NCBI GenBank assembly: GCA_023512835.1
Contig: CM042090.1
Location: 47,757,321-47,821,320 of the forward strand
Reading direction: 5' to 3'
Length of the DNA: 64,000 bases
From: Taxillus chinensis
Lineage: Eukaryota; Streptophyta; Magnoliopsida; Santalales; Loranthaceae
In this document: one piece after another, positions 11,281 through 23,102 of the stretch
Layout of the letters: each line of letters opens with the position of its first letter
How positions within the stretch are numbered: the stretch's first letter is position 1
Notes under the pieces: generated by a model
What the model saw: only the letters and a program-made list of their open reading frames with translations
Told to the model about the DNA's origin: nothing
The model's database searches: none
Made by a program: the position numbers and the translations under genes

Positions 11281-13865
11281 TTAACGGTTAACTAGTTTTT
11301 AAAATCAACATTGAGTGAAATTGTTTGAATTCTGATCTTGGTGTTTTATTTTGTCTTTTATTTTCTGTTATTTTGTGTTCTTTATTTGTTTATTTTGCAT
11401 TGTTCGGAGCTGCTGGGTGTGTTCTTGTTGTTTTAAAGGAACATACACCAAGTGTTTGAGACAGGAGTTTATACCATTTAATCGGGAACCTGAAAGATTG
11501 TTCAGAGCTCGTCGCAGAGCAGCTAGGGAAGCAGCACGAGAGGCTGAAGAAGCACTGCAAGGCTTAGAGCATTCAGTAGGTGAATTGATGGCAGATTTAA
11601 GGCCTGATGATGGTGCACCGCAAGGAGGGGCCAATTACAATGGCCAATATCCTGAAGAAGAGGGTAATAGGTTTATGCCCAGAACCTTCTTAGACTATGC
11701 GAGACCGATGATGTCAGATCATTATTCTGGGATTAGGCAAACAAGAGTTCAAGCAAGTAGTTTTGAGCTGAAGCCGGCATTAATTAATATGGTGAGCAAC
11801 AACGCTTTTGGAGGAACAAACGGTGGACGATCCACACCAGCATTTAATGAGGTTCTACCAGGATGTGTGACACCATAAAGATCAACAATGTGTCGGAGGA
11901 GGCAATAAAGCTAAGGCTTTTCCCTTTCTCCTTAAGGGATAGAGCTCTTGGGTGGTTTAACGGTTTACCAACGAGGTTCAATAAATACTTGGGAGGAGAT
12001 GCAGACTAAATTCATGTCTAAGTATTTTCCCCCTTCCAAGGTGATCCAGCTCAGAGGGGAAATTAGCAGATTTAGGCAATATGAGATGGAGACTCTTCAT
12101 GAAGCTTGGGAGCGCTTTAAAGATTTGGTGAGAAGATGCCCTGACCATGGAAGACCCCAATGGATTCAAATTGAATCTTTCTACACTGGTCTTCAATCTC
12201 ACTCACAAAACAAGGTGAATGCAGCTGCTGGAGGATGTTTGATGAATTTAGAGCCTGATGCCGCAGCAGAACTCTTGGAGAGACTGTCATTGGCTGATTG
12301 GCAGTGGTCTAACATTCGCACTTCAAGGCCAAGGGAGAAGATATCTTCAGTTGATACTCCCTCCAATGATATGCAAGGGCAGATCCAAGCTTTAGCAAAA
12401 AGCATGGAAGTGTTGGCTCTTAAAGTTGGAGGATCACAACACGCCTCACCAGTAGCTGAGCAAGGATGGAGTGGTGTTGAAGATGCAAATTATGTTAGAG
12501 GGAAAGGCTTGTACCAGAAGCAGCAATTTTATCCTCATTAACAAGGACAAGGGTACAATCAGAACCAACAACAATCTCAGGGATATCAGAAGAATCAGAA
12601 CCGAGGGGGAGATACATCAGCTCAGTATAAATATGTGCCTCCTGGGATGAAGCAAAATCCGTATGCAACTGATAATTTCTTACATCTACCTCCTAGATTC
12701 GAGCAACTGCAGCCTCAGCCTCAGCAGCAAAGAAGAACATATCAGCATGAGGATGAGACAGCTAGAAGAGAGGTGGGTGATTTGAAGGAAAGGGTAGGCA
12801 GTATGGAGTCTTCAATTAAGAATATGGAGAAGTTACTTGTGAGTATGGCACAGAATGCTAATCAAAGGGTGTCAACCAACACTTTTCCAAGTGACACTGA
12901 GGTGAACCCCAAGGAGAGTTGCAAGGCTATCACTCTAAGGAGTGTGAAAGCATTGAAGGAAGCTGAAGAGCCTAAGAAAAGGGCTATTCCAGAAGAACAA
13001 AGCAGACCCTTGGAAGCTGATGACCAAGGAAAATCAGATAAAGAAGAAGAAAGGTTGCAAGACAAGAAGGAACAACAGCTGACTAAAGACAAAATAGTTG
13101 AAGAACAAAGGCAAGAGCTCAGGCCTACCATGCCATTTCCTCAGCGGATGAGAAATCAGAGGGTTGAGGAAGAGTATGAATGCTTCCTGAGTTTATTCAA
13201 GCGGCTTGAAATTAACATTCCATTTGTGGAAATTTTGGAGCAGATGCCTAGGTACAGAAAATATATTAAAGATTTTGTGAAGAAGAAGAGAAGGTATGGG
13301 GATCATGAGACGGTGGCTGTCACTAATGAGGTGAGTAGTGTTGTTCAAAAGAGCTTGCCCATCAAGCATAAGGATCCGGGCAGTTTTAACCTCCCTTATG
13401 TGATTGGCAATGCACGCGAAAGCCAGGCTTTATGTGATTTAGGGGCCAGCATAAATTTGATCTCTTTTGCTTTGTACAAGCAGCTTGGACTCACAGGAAT
13501 GAAGCCAACTTCTATCTCATTGCAGTTTGCAGACCGGTCCACTAGAAGACCTGAAGGAATCATTGAAGATGTATTAGTTAAGGTGGGCTCCTTCATTTTT
13601 CCAGCAGACTTTGTAGTTTTGGAAATGGAAGAAGATAGAGGAGTTCAGCTCCTCCTTGGCAGACCATTTCTCAGAACAAGGTGTGCATTGATAGATGTGG
13701 CTCAAGGGCAACTGACTCTGAGAATTAATGAAGAGACCTTAGTCTTCCATATGGGGAAGGCTTTACAAGGTCAAGAAGAGGAGGACTGCCTATGGGTTGA
13801 AGATTTTGAGGAATTGGTGGAAGACTTCTTGGTAGAAGAAATTACCACAACAAATGATGGAGTGC
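11281..13865 (+). pseudogene. Element A gag and protease (broken)
   Basis: Athila-type gag is visible: FELKPALINMV, LFPFSLRDRALGWF, KFMSKYFPPSKVIQLRGEIS, ERFKDLVRRCPDHGRPQWIQ. The aspartic protease has the LCDLGASINLISFALYKQL active site near 13430-13485 and LLLGRPFLRT near 13650. The gag start region is damaged: the ATG present in elements B (15595) and C (48844) is missing because about 20 bp are deleted. A +1 frameshift sits near 11825 and a stop at 12539-12541. Element B is inserted at 13865, after the protease, and separates it from A's RT. Confidence 0.9.
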
Positions 13866-15384
13866 TGATAACGTGCATTTTATGCCGTTATTCTAGTATT
13901 TATTTAGGATGTTTAAGAGCATGATTAGAGCCTTATTGCTTCATATATCATATATATTTGCTCTAACCCCTAGGAAGATGCTAGTTGCAAATACATGCGC
14001 TTTTAAGCTGTTTTGGCAGGTTTTGGACCTCACTTTTGACATAGTAGATGGCCTCAAACAATTGGCGTGCAAGAACAAAAGTTTCTTAGAATGATGTCCT
14101 CTACCTACCACAGATATTTCAGAGCATTTGGAGCTGCATGTGAATTCACCCATTTCATGTGCAAGCCTATTTTTGCCTCTCAGGCCTCTACAGGATGTAA
14201 GGAAGCTTGGGGAGAAGTTTGAGCTGATTTGGAGGTGCACGTGAATTCACCATATCACGTGCAAATTGGCGTGCAGAGATATTTTTGGACCGATCCTATC
14301 GTTTTTCTATGCTGATCATTTGTTCCTGAAGGCCCAAGTCCAAATTGTGGATGGAAGATAAAGATTTTAAAGTTTTGAGTGTCACTTATCAAAACTACGC
14401 CATTTCGATAAATGGGCTAGGGTACACACCTCAAAGCCCATCCAAACTCTATAAATACAAGCCTCCACGCCTCTGCTATGCATGCCTAACTCCCCCTACA
14501 CGTTTTTAGAGAGAGAGAGAGAGGCTCCACATCTTGGAGGCTGTCCTTGACCTAGGAGAGCAGCCGTCGCAGCCATCGCTGCCGTCGCAGCAGCCGTCGC
14601 GGATTTTGGAGCCTGGATTTGAAGCTTTGCTGTGCGCGTGGATTAGAAGAAGATGTTTAGCTTTTCTACTATGGTTTTGCTTGTAATCATGCGGGAGTAG
14701 TTTTTTAATCTAGGGGGGCAATGTAGCCCCCTTGTTGCTTTGCTGTGTTTATGAATATTGGGTTTGGATGATTGAAGTTTTGCATGTTTTATGAATCTGT
14801 TCTTAATTCTATCTTTGGATGTACACCTTGGTATTCTTAGCCCTAGTCTGGGGCGGATTGAGATTCATAACTTATTTGTAATTGGTGTGATCATTATCCT
14901 TTTGTAAGTATGATTTATTGGCTTTGCATGTTTGTGTGTTTAGATGACCATTCTGGCATACAACTCTTAAAAGGACCTCAATGACCATTTGTTGTCCTTG
15001 GCTTATGTTTAGAATGTTTTCAATCAGACAACCCTAATACCATGAACCAGTAGAGATAATATAGGGAGGTGAAATTGTGACCCTAAATGCTTTTAATTCT
15101 TGAATCTTAATCCTAAAATTAGTTTACATTCTTTGTTTAATCAGAAAACCACATAAAAATTAGATCTTTAGTTTAAAAAAGAAAACTTTTTGCTAAGACA
15201 TTTTATAGAACAAGAGTAATTGGGTGTTTTGATTTGAGAACTAGAAAACTAGGCTAATCCCTGTGGGTTCGACCCCTTGCTTGCTGCTATTCTTTTAGTG
15301 CAAACTTAGGGAATTTATTATCTTGAAGAGAGATTTAACGACATTGGCTAGCTCTTTTAGAGAGGCTAAAAATCTTGTCTGTCA
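13866..15384 (+). repeat. Element B 5' LTR (1519 bp)
   Basis: TGATAACGTGC to TTGTCTGTCA. It is almost identical to the 3' LTR at 23103-24607. The main difference is the copy number of a short CCGTCGCAG-type repeat near 14565-14600. A TATA box (CTATAAATA) lies at 14448-14456. Confidence 0.95.
14448..14456 (+). promoter_or_regulatory. LTR TATA box, element B
   Basis: CTATAAATA at the same relative position as in element A's LTR, followed by a GCCTCCACG and GA-rich leader. Confidence 0.6.
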
Positions 15385-15386
15385 AA

Positions 15387-15406
15387 TTGGCACCGTTGCC
15401 GGGGAT
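15387..15406 (+). other. Element B primer-binding site
   Basis: TTGGCACCGTTGCCGGGGAT two bases after the LTR; one base (A for G) differs from the TTGGCGCC form in A and C. Confidence 0.85.
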
Positions 15407-15594
15407 TCAACGGTTAACTAGTTTTTTAAAATCAACATTGAGTGAAATTGTTTGAATTCTGATCTTGGTGTTTTATTTTGTCTTTTATTTTCTGTTATTT
15501 TGTGTTCTTTATTTGTTTATTTTGCATTGTTCGGAGCTGCTGGGTGTGTTCTTGTTGTTTTACAGGAACATACATCAAGGATTCCTAGTTGTGC

Positions 15595-17249
15595 ATGCAA
15601 AGAGAGGAGGATATACAATTTACTTGGGAACCTGAAAGGTTGTTCAGAGCTCATCGTAGAGCAGCTAGGGAAGTAGCACGTGAGGCTGAAGAAGCATTGC
15701 AAGGCTTGGAGCAATCCGTAGGCGATCTGATGGCAGATCTCAGACCTGATGGTGGTGCACCGCAAGGAGGGGCCAATTACAATGGCCAATATCCAGAAGA
15801 AGAGGGTAATAGGTTTATGCCTAGAACCTTCTTAGATTATGCAAGGCCGATGATGTCAGACCATTATTCTGGGATTCGGCAGACAAGAGTCCAAGCAAAT
15901 AGCTTTGAGCTGAAGCCGGCGTTGATCAACATGGTGAGCAACAACGCGTTTGGAGGAACAGCCGTGGATGATCCACACCAGCATTTGATGAGGTTCTACC
16001 AGGTGTGCGACACCATCAAGATCAACAATGTGTCGGAGGAGGCAATAAAGCTAAGGCTTTTCCCTTTCTCTTTAAGGGATAGAGCTCTTGGCTGGTTCAA
16101 CGATCACCAACAGGTTCAATCAACACTTGGGAGGAGATGCAGACCAAGTTCATGTCAAAGTACTTCCCTCCTTCCAAGGTGATCCAGCTCAGAGGGGAGA
16201 TTAGCAGATTCAGACAAGATGAGATGGAGACTCTTCATGAAGGTTGGGAGCGTTTCAAAGACTTAGTGAGAAGATGCCCTGATCATGGAAGACCCCAGTG
16301 GATTCAAATTGAATCTTTCTATACAGGTCTTCGGTCCCATTCACAAGACAAGGTGAATGCAAGGCCTGGAGGATGCTTGATGAACCTAGAGCCTGACGCA
16401 AAGACAGAGCTCTTGGAGAGGCCGTCATTAGCCGATTGGCAGTGGTCTAATGTGCGTACTTCAAAACCGAGGGAGAAGATAGCTTCAGTTGAAAATTCTT
16501 CCAATGATGTGCAAGCACAGATTCAAGCTTTAGTGAAAGGCATGGAAGTATTGGCTCTTAAAGTTGAAGGATCACAAGCTTTACCAGTAGTTGAGCGGGG
16601 ATGGAGTGGGAGTGAAGAAGCAAATTATGTTGGAGGAAAGGGCTTGTACCGGAAACAGCAATTTTATCCTCAACAACAACAACAAGGATACAACCAGGAA
16701 TCAGCAAGCAATCTCAACCATTTCGAGAGAACTCGGAACCGAGGGGGAGATACCTCATTTCAAGTACAAATATGTGCCCCCCAGGGATGAAGCGGAATCC
16801 GTATGCTACGGATAATTATTTACACCCACCTCCGAGGATTCGAGCAGACTTGACCTCGGCCTCAACAAGAAAGAGGAAGGGTATATCAGAATGTGGATGA
16901 GCCAACCAAAAGAGAGGATAATTTGGAGGAAAGGGTAGTCACAATAGAATCTTCAATTAAGAATATGGAGAAGTTACTTGTGAGTATGGCACAGAATGCT
17001 AATCAAAGGGTGTCAACCAATACTTTTCCAAGTGACACTGAGGTGAACCCCAAGGAGAATTGCAAGGCTATCACTCTAAGGAGCGGGAAGACACTGAATG
17101 AAGCTGAAGAGCCTAAGAAGAAGGCAATTCCAGAAGAACAGAGCAGACCCTTGGAAGCTGATGACCAAGGAAAATCAGATAAAGCTGAAGAAAGAGTGCA
17201 AGAAAAGAAGGACAAGCAGCTGAGTCAAGACAGAATAGCTGACGAATAG
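15595..17249 (+). pseudogene. Element B gag (frameshifted)
   Basis: The ATG at 15595 (MQREEDIQFTWEPERLF) is preceded by a TTTTACAG splice-acceptor-like site and is the likely start. The gag domain reads through MSNNAFGG-type and LFPFSLRDRALGWF blocks to about 16100, where an indel shifts the frame. It continues as MQTKFMSKYFPPSKV (16137-16790). A further shift follows in the Gln-rich part, and the coiled segment at 16893-17249 ends at a TAG where A has CAA. Confidence 0.88.
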
Positions 17250-18908
17250 AGGCAAGAGCTCAGGCCTACTATGCCATTTCCTCAGAGGCTGAGGAACCAG
17301 AGGGTTGAGGAAGAGTATGAGCGCTTTCTGAGTTTGTTCAAGAAGCTTGAAATTCTTATTCCATTTGTGGAAATCTTGGAGCAGATGCCTAGGTACAGAA
17401 AATACATCAAAGATTTTGTGACAAAGAAGAGGAAATATGGGGATCATGAGATGGTGGCAGTCACTAACGAGATGAGCAGTGTTGTTCAACAGAGTTTGCC
17501 CATCAAGCATAAAGATCCGGGCAGCTTTAATCTCCCTTGTGTGATTGGCAATGCACCGCAGCAGCAGGCTTTATGTGATTTAGGGGCCAGCATCAATTTG
17601 ATCTCCTTCGCTTTGTACAAGCAGCTTGGGCTCAAGGGCATGAAGCCCACTTCAATATCATTGTAGTTTGCAGACCGGTCCACTGGAAGACCTGAAGGAA
17701 TCATTGAAGATGTGCTAGTTAAGGTGGGCTCCTTCATATTTCCAGCAGACTTTGTAGTTTTGGAGATGGAAGAAGATAGAGGAGTTCAGCTACTCCTTGG
17801 AAGACCGTTTCTCAGAACGGGTTGTGCATTGATTGATGTTGCTCAAGGGCAGCTAACTCTGAGAATTAATGAGGAGACCTTAGTCTTCCACATGGGGAAG
17901 GCTTTGCAAGGTCAAGAGGAGGAGGACTGCCTTTGGGTTGAAGACCTTGAGGAATTGGTGGAAGATTACTTGGTAAAAGAAATTACAACCACCAATAATG
18001 GAGCCCTTCAGCTTATAGAAGCTCAACAAGATGAAGAAATGTACTTGACAGCTGAGGAAGATGAGCAAACTACAAACTCTTTGGAGCAAGCTGAGGAGGA
18101 GAAAAAAGATGACGTGCCTTTAGCTCCAGAACTGAAGGAGCTGCCTGGACACCTAAGGTACGAATTTCTAGACTCTACAAATCAATTCCCTGTCATTGTT
18201 GCTTCTAATTTGAATGATGTGGAGTGTACTCAATTGCTAGAAGTCCTTAGGAAACACAAAAAGGCCCTAGGATGGAACATTGAAGACATTAGGGGTATTA
18301 GTCCAGGGATTTGCATGCATAAAATTTTGATGAATGATGATTTTAAACCCTTCGCTGAAAGACAAAGAAGATTAAACCCTGCCATGAAAGAAGTTGTTAG
18401 AAAAGAAATTTTAAAATGGAAAAATGCGGGTATAATTTATGTTATTTCAGATAGTGAGTGGGTGAGTCCATTGCATGTTGTGCCCAAGAAAGGGGGCATG
18501 ACCGTGATTAAGAATGAGAAAAATGAATTGATCCCATCTCGCACTGTGACGGGGTGGAGAGTATGTGTTGACTATAGAAAGGTGAACAAGGCTACTAGGA
18601 AGGATCATTTTCCTCTTCCTTTCATTGACCAAATGTTGGATAGGTTAGCTGGCTATAGTCATTACTGCTTTTTAGATGGCTATTCCGGGTATAATCAGAT
18701 CATGGTTAAGCCCGAGGACCAAGAAAAGACCACCTTCACGTGCCCTTTTGGCACATTTGCATTTAGGAGAATGCCATTTGGGCTTTGTAATGCCCCTGCC
18801 ACCTTCCAAAGGTGTATGATGGCTATTTTTCAGGGTTTGGTTGAGGAGATCATGGAGGTCTTCATGGATGACTTCTCGGTGTTTGGTTCCTCCTACAACA
18901 GTGCTTGA
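17250..18908 (+). pseudogene. Element B protease and reverse transcriptase (broken)
   Basis: The protease active site LCDLGASINLISFALYKQL lies near 17570-17630, followed by a TAG at 17665-17667 where A and C read CAG. LLLGRPFLRT follows near 17795-17825. RT begins around 18350 (RQRRLNPAMKEVVRKEI) and contains WRVCVDYRKVNKATRKDHF, CFLDGYSGYNQI, MPFGLCNAPATFQRCM and the active site VFMDDFSVFG. One base is missing near 18897, which truncates the frame at 18908. RT's thumb continues in another frame at 18905-19096. Confidence 0.92.
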
Positions 18909-21012
18909 AACATCTAGACGTGGTCTTAGAGAGATGTGAGGAGAAGGAACTAGTCCTAAATTGGGAGAAATGCCATTTCATGGTAACTGAGGGGATAGTT
19001 CTAGGGCACAAGGTGTCTGCACATGGTTTGGAGGTAGACAAGGCAAAAATCTCCACTATTGAGACTCGCCACCTCCAACCAATGAAAAAGGAGTGAGAAG
19101 TTTCCTTGGCCATGCTGGCTTTTATAGGAGATTCATTAAGGACTTCTCAAAAATTGCAAAACCCATGAGTAGGTTGTTAGAAAAAGACACAAGCTTTGAG
19201 TTTAATGCAGATTGCTTAGAAGCTTTTAACATCCTCAAGGGTAAGTTAGTCATCGCTCTCGTTATAGTCACACCCGACTGGGCTCGGCCTTTTGAGCTAA
19301 TGTGTGATGCGAGTGATTATCTTGTGGGGGTAGTCTTAGGGCAAAGGCGAGAAAAGGTGTTTAGGGTCATTTACTATGCTAGTAAGACCTTAGATGATGC
19401 TCAACAGAACTATACCACCACTGAGAAAGAGTTGCTAGCTGTGGTTTATGGCTGCAACAAGTTTAGACCCTACCTTTTGGGGTCTAAAGTCATTGTTTAT
19501 ACAGATCATGCTGTATTGAAATATTTGTTTGCTAAGAAAGAAGCTAAGCCACGCTTGATTAGATGGGTTCTTCTCTTACAGGAATTTGACCTTGAAATTA
19601 GAGACACAAAGGGAGCCCTAAATTCTGTGGCTGATCACCTCTCCCTTGTGGAGAATGCACCTAAGTCTCTACCCATTGTAGATGACTTTCCTGATGAGAA
19701 GTTGTTTGAGGTGCATCGTCTTCCTTGGTTTGCTGACATAGCAAATTATTTAGCCACTGGGTTCATACCCAAGCAGTTAGACTACCACCAGAGAAAGAAA
19801 TTGGTAGTGGATGCTAAGAAATTCATTTGGGAAGACCCAATTCTTTATAGGAGGTGTCCAGACCAAATCATTAAAAAGTGTGTCCTTGAGGAGGAGGTAG
19901 ATGACATAATACATCATTGTCATGCATCACATTATGGGGGCCACTTTGGGGTGCAAAGAACTGTGGCTAAGATCATGCAGTGTGGCTTTTATTGGCCTCA
20001 CATGGTGAAAGACACCTATATCTACATTAAAAAGTGTGATAGATGTCAAAGGGTAGGTGGTCTATCTAGGAAAAATGAGATGCCCTTAACTGGAATCCTT
20101 CCAGTTGAAATTTTTGACATTTGGGGCATTGACTTCATGGGGCCATTCCCCAATTCTGTTGGGTATTCATACATTTTGCTTGCTGTGGATTATGTGTCTA
20201 AGTGGGTAGAAGCTATTCCTACTAGAGTTGATGCTAGGGTTGTGACTCACTTCCTTACTAGGAACATCTTTAGCCGTTTTGGGACACCAAGGGCTATAAT
20301 CAGTGATGAGGGTAGTCATTTTTGCAACAAATTGTTTGACAAATTATTGAACAAGTATGGTGTCACTCATAGGAAGTCTTTAGCTTACCACCCACAAGCT
20401 AATGGACAAGCAGAAGTGTCCAACAGAGAGATTAAGGCCATTTTAGAGAAAACTGTTGGAGCCAATAGGAAAGATTGGTCTCAAAGGCTTGATGAAGCCT
20501 TATGGGCATATAGGACAGCTTACAAAACTCCCATTGGGATGTCACCTTACCGTATTCTATATGGTAAGGCATGTCACTTGCCTGTGGAACTAGAACACAA
20601 GGCTCATTGGGCCTTGAAGAAGTTAAATTTTAACCCACAAGAGATCAAGGAGCTTAGGATGACTCAATTAATTGAGTTAGATGAGCTTAGGTTGGATGCC
20701 TATGATAGTGCTAAATTTTACAAAGAAAGAACTAAGAAATGGCATGATAGGCAACTCAACAATGAACCTTTAACCTTAGGGCAGAAAGTTCTTCTATTTA
20801 ACACAAGGTTGAGGTTATTTCCTGGCAAATTAAGGTCCAAGTGGATGGGACCTTTTGTGATAGTTGATAAGAAGCCATATGGGAGCTTTGAGCTCCAAGC
20901 TGTAGATGGCAAGAAATTTTGGGTGAATGGCAACAGACTGAAACCATACTTTGATTCAACTCAAAGGGAGATAGTTGATTCCCTCTCTTTCACATTGCCT
21001 GATCATAACTAA
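18905..21012 (+). pseudogene. Element B RT C-terminus, RNase H and integrase
   Basis: After a second frame break near 19070, a 639-residue open frame (19093-21012) is intact. RNase [43 protein letters not shown]. Integrase: an HHCC zinc region ([13 protein letters not shown] then CDRCQ), then D-D-E in [18 protein letters not shown] and [14 protein letters not shown], followed by a GPF/Y-like C-terminal segment ([19 protein letters not shown]). This is the best preserved enzyme block of the three Gypsy copies, though it lacks its upstream polyprotein. Confidence 0.93.
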
Positions 21013-21383
21013 AAGTCTAGCTACAGACTTTAAATAAAGCGCTGGTTGGGTGGCAACCCAATGTTTATTGCTATGTTTTATTTTATGTTATTTTCTTTTA
21101 TTTATTTTATTCAATAAATTTGTTTGCAAGCTAACCATTGTGCAGGAGACTTTGCTTCTTTCTTAACTAACCATTTGCAGGATGAGCAAATTATTGGGTC
21201 CTGAACTTGTGGAATTGTTTTTAAAGTCAAAGTCAAGGGCAAGGAGCAAGGAGCAAGTGAAGCCCAAACGTGCATGAAGATGGGCTCAACCAATTCACGT
21301 GCAAGGGCTATTTTGGTCAGAACACTCTGAAAATTTAGGGGCACGTGTATCACGCCAATTGGAGCATCTTTCCTTCTGCACGC

Positions 21384-21392
21384 TATATAAAG
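21384..21392 (+). promoter_or_regulatory. Internal TATA box, element B
   Basis: TATATAAAG preceded by CTTCTGCACGC, aligned with the internal TATA of element A at 28249. It is kept although the downstream gene is deleted. Confidence 0.5.
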
Positions 21393-21410
21393 AGAGGCCA
21401 TCTTCAAAGG

Positions 21411-21569
21411 CTTCCACACCAAAATCACTCCAGTGGGATCTTTGCTTGTTACTACATGATGGCTATTCTGCAAGGGAGAGAAACTTGGGAAGTGCGCGGC
21501 GAGACGTCGGTTGACTTTGTGGCTCAAGTACGACGAATGGTGGCCAATGTCATCTACTATTACAAGTGT
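21411..21569 (+). pseudogene. Remnant of Ulp1-like accessory gene in element B
   Basis: The frame in 21345-21626 encodes SSGIFACYYMMAILQG and RRMVANVIYYY, matching the protease C-terminus of A (SCGIFVCYYMMAIL). Everything upstream of this, about 2.1 kb of ORF, is missing: sequence resembling A at 28290 (CACACCAAAA) joins directly to sequence resembling A at 50670. The residue aligned with the catalytic Cys is Ser. It is a deletion scar, not a working gene. Confidence 0.8.
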
Positions 21570-23102
21570 GCCAAACCAGGGGGTAAGTGTTTTTCCTACT
21601 CCCTATTTTATGCCATGAGGACATAGCATATTTTAAGTGTGGTGTATGGGAGTGACTTGAGCCACTTGCTTGTCTTTTATGTTGTGATTGCATGTTTTAT
21701 TTAAAAAAAAATGTTTTTAGTTGCATGATTGTTTGAGTTGTTTGCTTGAATGATTTGCTTGTGGAGACATGGATATTAAGTATGCAATTTTGGCTTAAAA
21801 TTTAATTTTTATGCCACATTAGTATCATGTTGTGATAAGTGTTAAAGTAGTTAAAATGTGCTCTGAATTGGTTTAATCATGTCTTTATCTTTTGAATGAT
21901 ATCACTATGTTTTTGGAGCTGAGTTTTGAATATTAGCTGAGCATGAAATGCTATGATAGACCTAAGTAACCCTTAAAGTTGAGTGAAAAAGAAATAAAAA
22001 ATGAGAACAGCTTCTTTTTAGCCCTTGAGTGCCATTTTAGGGTATGGGTAATAGTCAGATTTGATACTCTTCTTGCATTCAACATTGGTTATTTAATGGT
22101 AGGAGTCCAAGTAAGCATGTGATTACTTATTAGTGCTCAGTGTTTGGTGTTTAGTTAGGATGCAAGACCTCTAAGTCACTGTGACTGTCTTTGCATTCTT
22201 TTCTTTATTGTGTGATATTATTGGAAAAGGCTGTGATATAGAATGTGAAAAAGCCATCACTTAATTGGAAAATGGGATGTGAGACATCAAGGAATTTCTG
22301 TCTCTCCTTATGTAGCAAAATGGCAAGGGGTGTGCATTAGAAAAACCAGTCTTATTTATGTGTTATGTGAGTAAAAAAAAAAGAGTGAATAATCCATCAA
22401 GGGAGAGCATAAAATGCAACCTTGTAAGGTTATTACTAAAAAAAAAGAAAAAAAAAAGAAAAGAAAGATTCAGAATAAAAGCCACAATGGCTTGATGTTT
22501 ATGTGTGATTGTTTAGATTTGTAGCCACATTGGCTAAGTTTTTGTTTATTTGAGAGTGTTGAGCTCAATTCTTTGGCTCATGATTTTGTTTTATCAGTTA
22601 ATAGACTAGCGTGTGAGTTCAAATAAAGTAGAATAGAGAGTGTGTTTTCTTTGATGAGCACAATAGGGAACTCTCATGATTGCTTGGCAAGTACTTAATC
22701 AATAACTGATGGCGAGTGTAGAGATAGAGTTTTCCATCCATTGTTCATTGATAGGTATTGGGCTTGAAAATTATTATATTTGAGTGAGGCTGCTTATCCT
22801 TGGTAAGAACTTAAAGGGAAACTAGGTACTATTTTATCATGGATTGCTTGCTCATATCTGAAATTTAAGTGGTGATATTGCATGGTTGTTGGACTTAGGG
22901 ATATGGACATGAATGAACTAAGCTATGACTCATTTTGATGCTTAAATTCCCATTTCATCATGATAGAGTTGCATGCTTAGGAAACCATGATTCTCCTTGA
23001 TTGTTATTTTATTTTTCTTCCGTTTGACTGCGTGTTTATTTTATTTTTGCATGCTTGTATGTTTTTGCTTGAGGACAAGCAATGGTTCAAGTGTGGTGTA
23101 TT

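Larger units (their letters stand above)
21013..23102 (+). other. Element B 3' region: mostly noncoding
   Basis: About 2.1 kb between integrase and the 3' LTR. It holds a TATA box (21384-21392), the accessory-gene remnant (21411-21560), an A/G-rich tract (22436-22470) and the Athila-like end GAGGACAAGC...AAGTGTGGTGTAT just before the LTR. AAGTGTGGTGTAT also occurs at 21635-21647. No other gene is seen. Confidence 0.8.

Noticed and set aside
21714..22480. A- and AG-rich runs as LINE tails or a CRISPR-like array
   Set aside because: They are simple sequence within the Athila 3' region, present at the same place in A and C; no direct-repeat and spacer structure.
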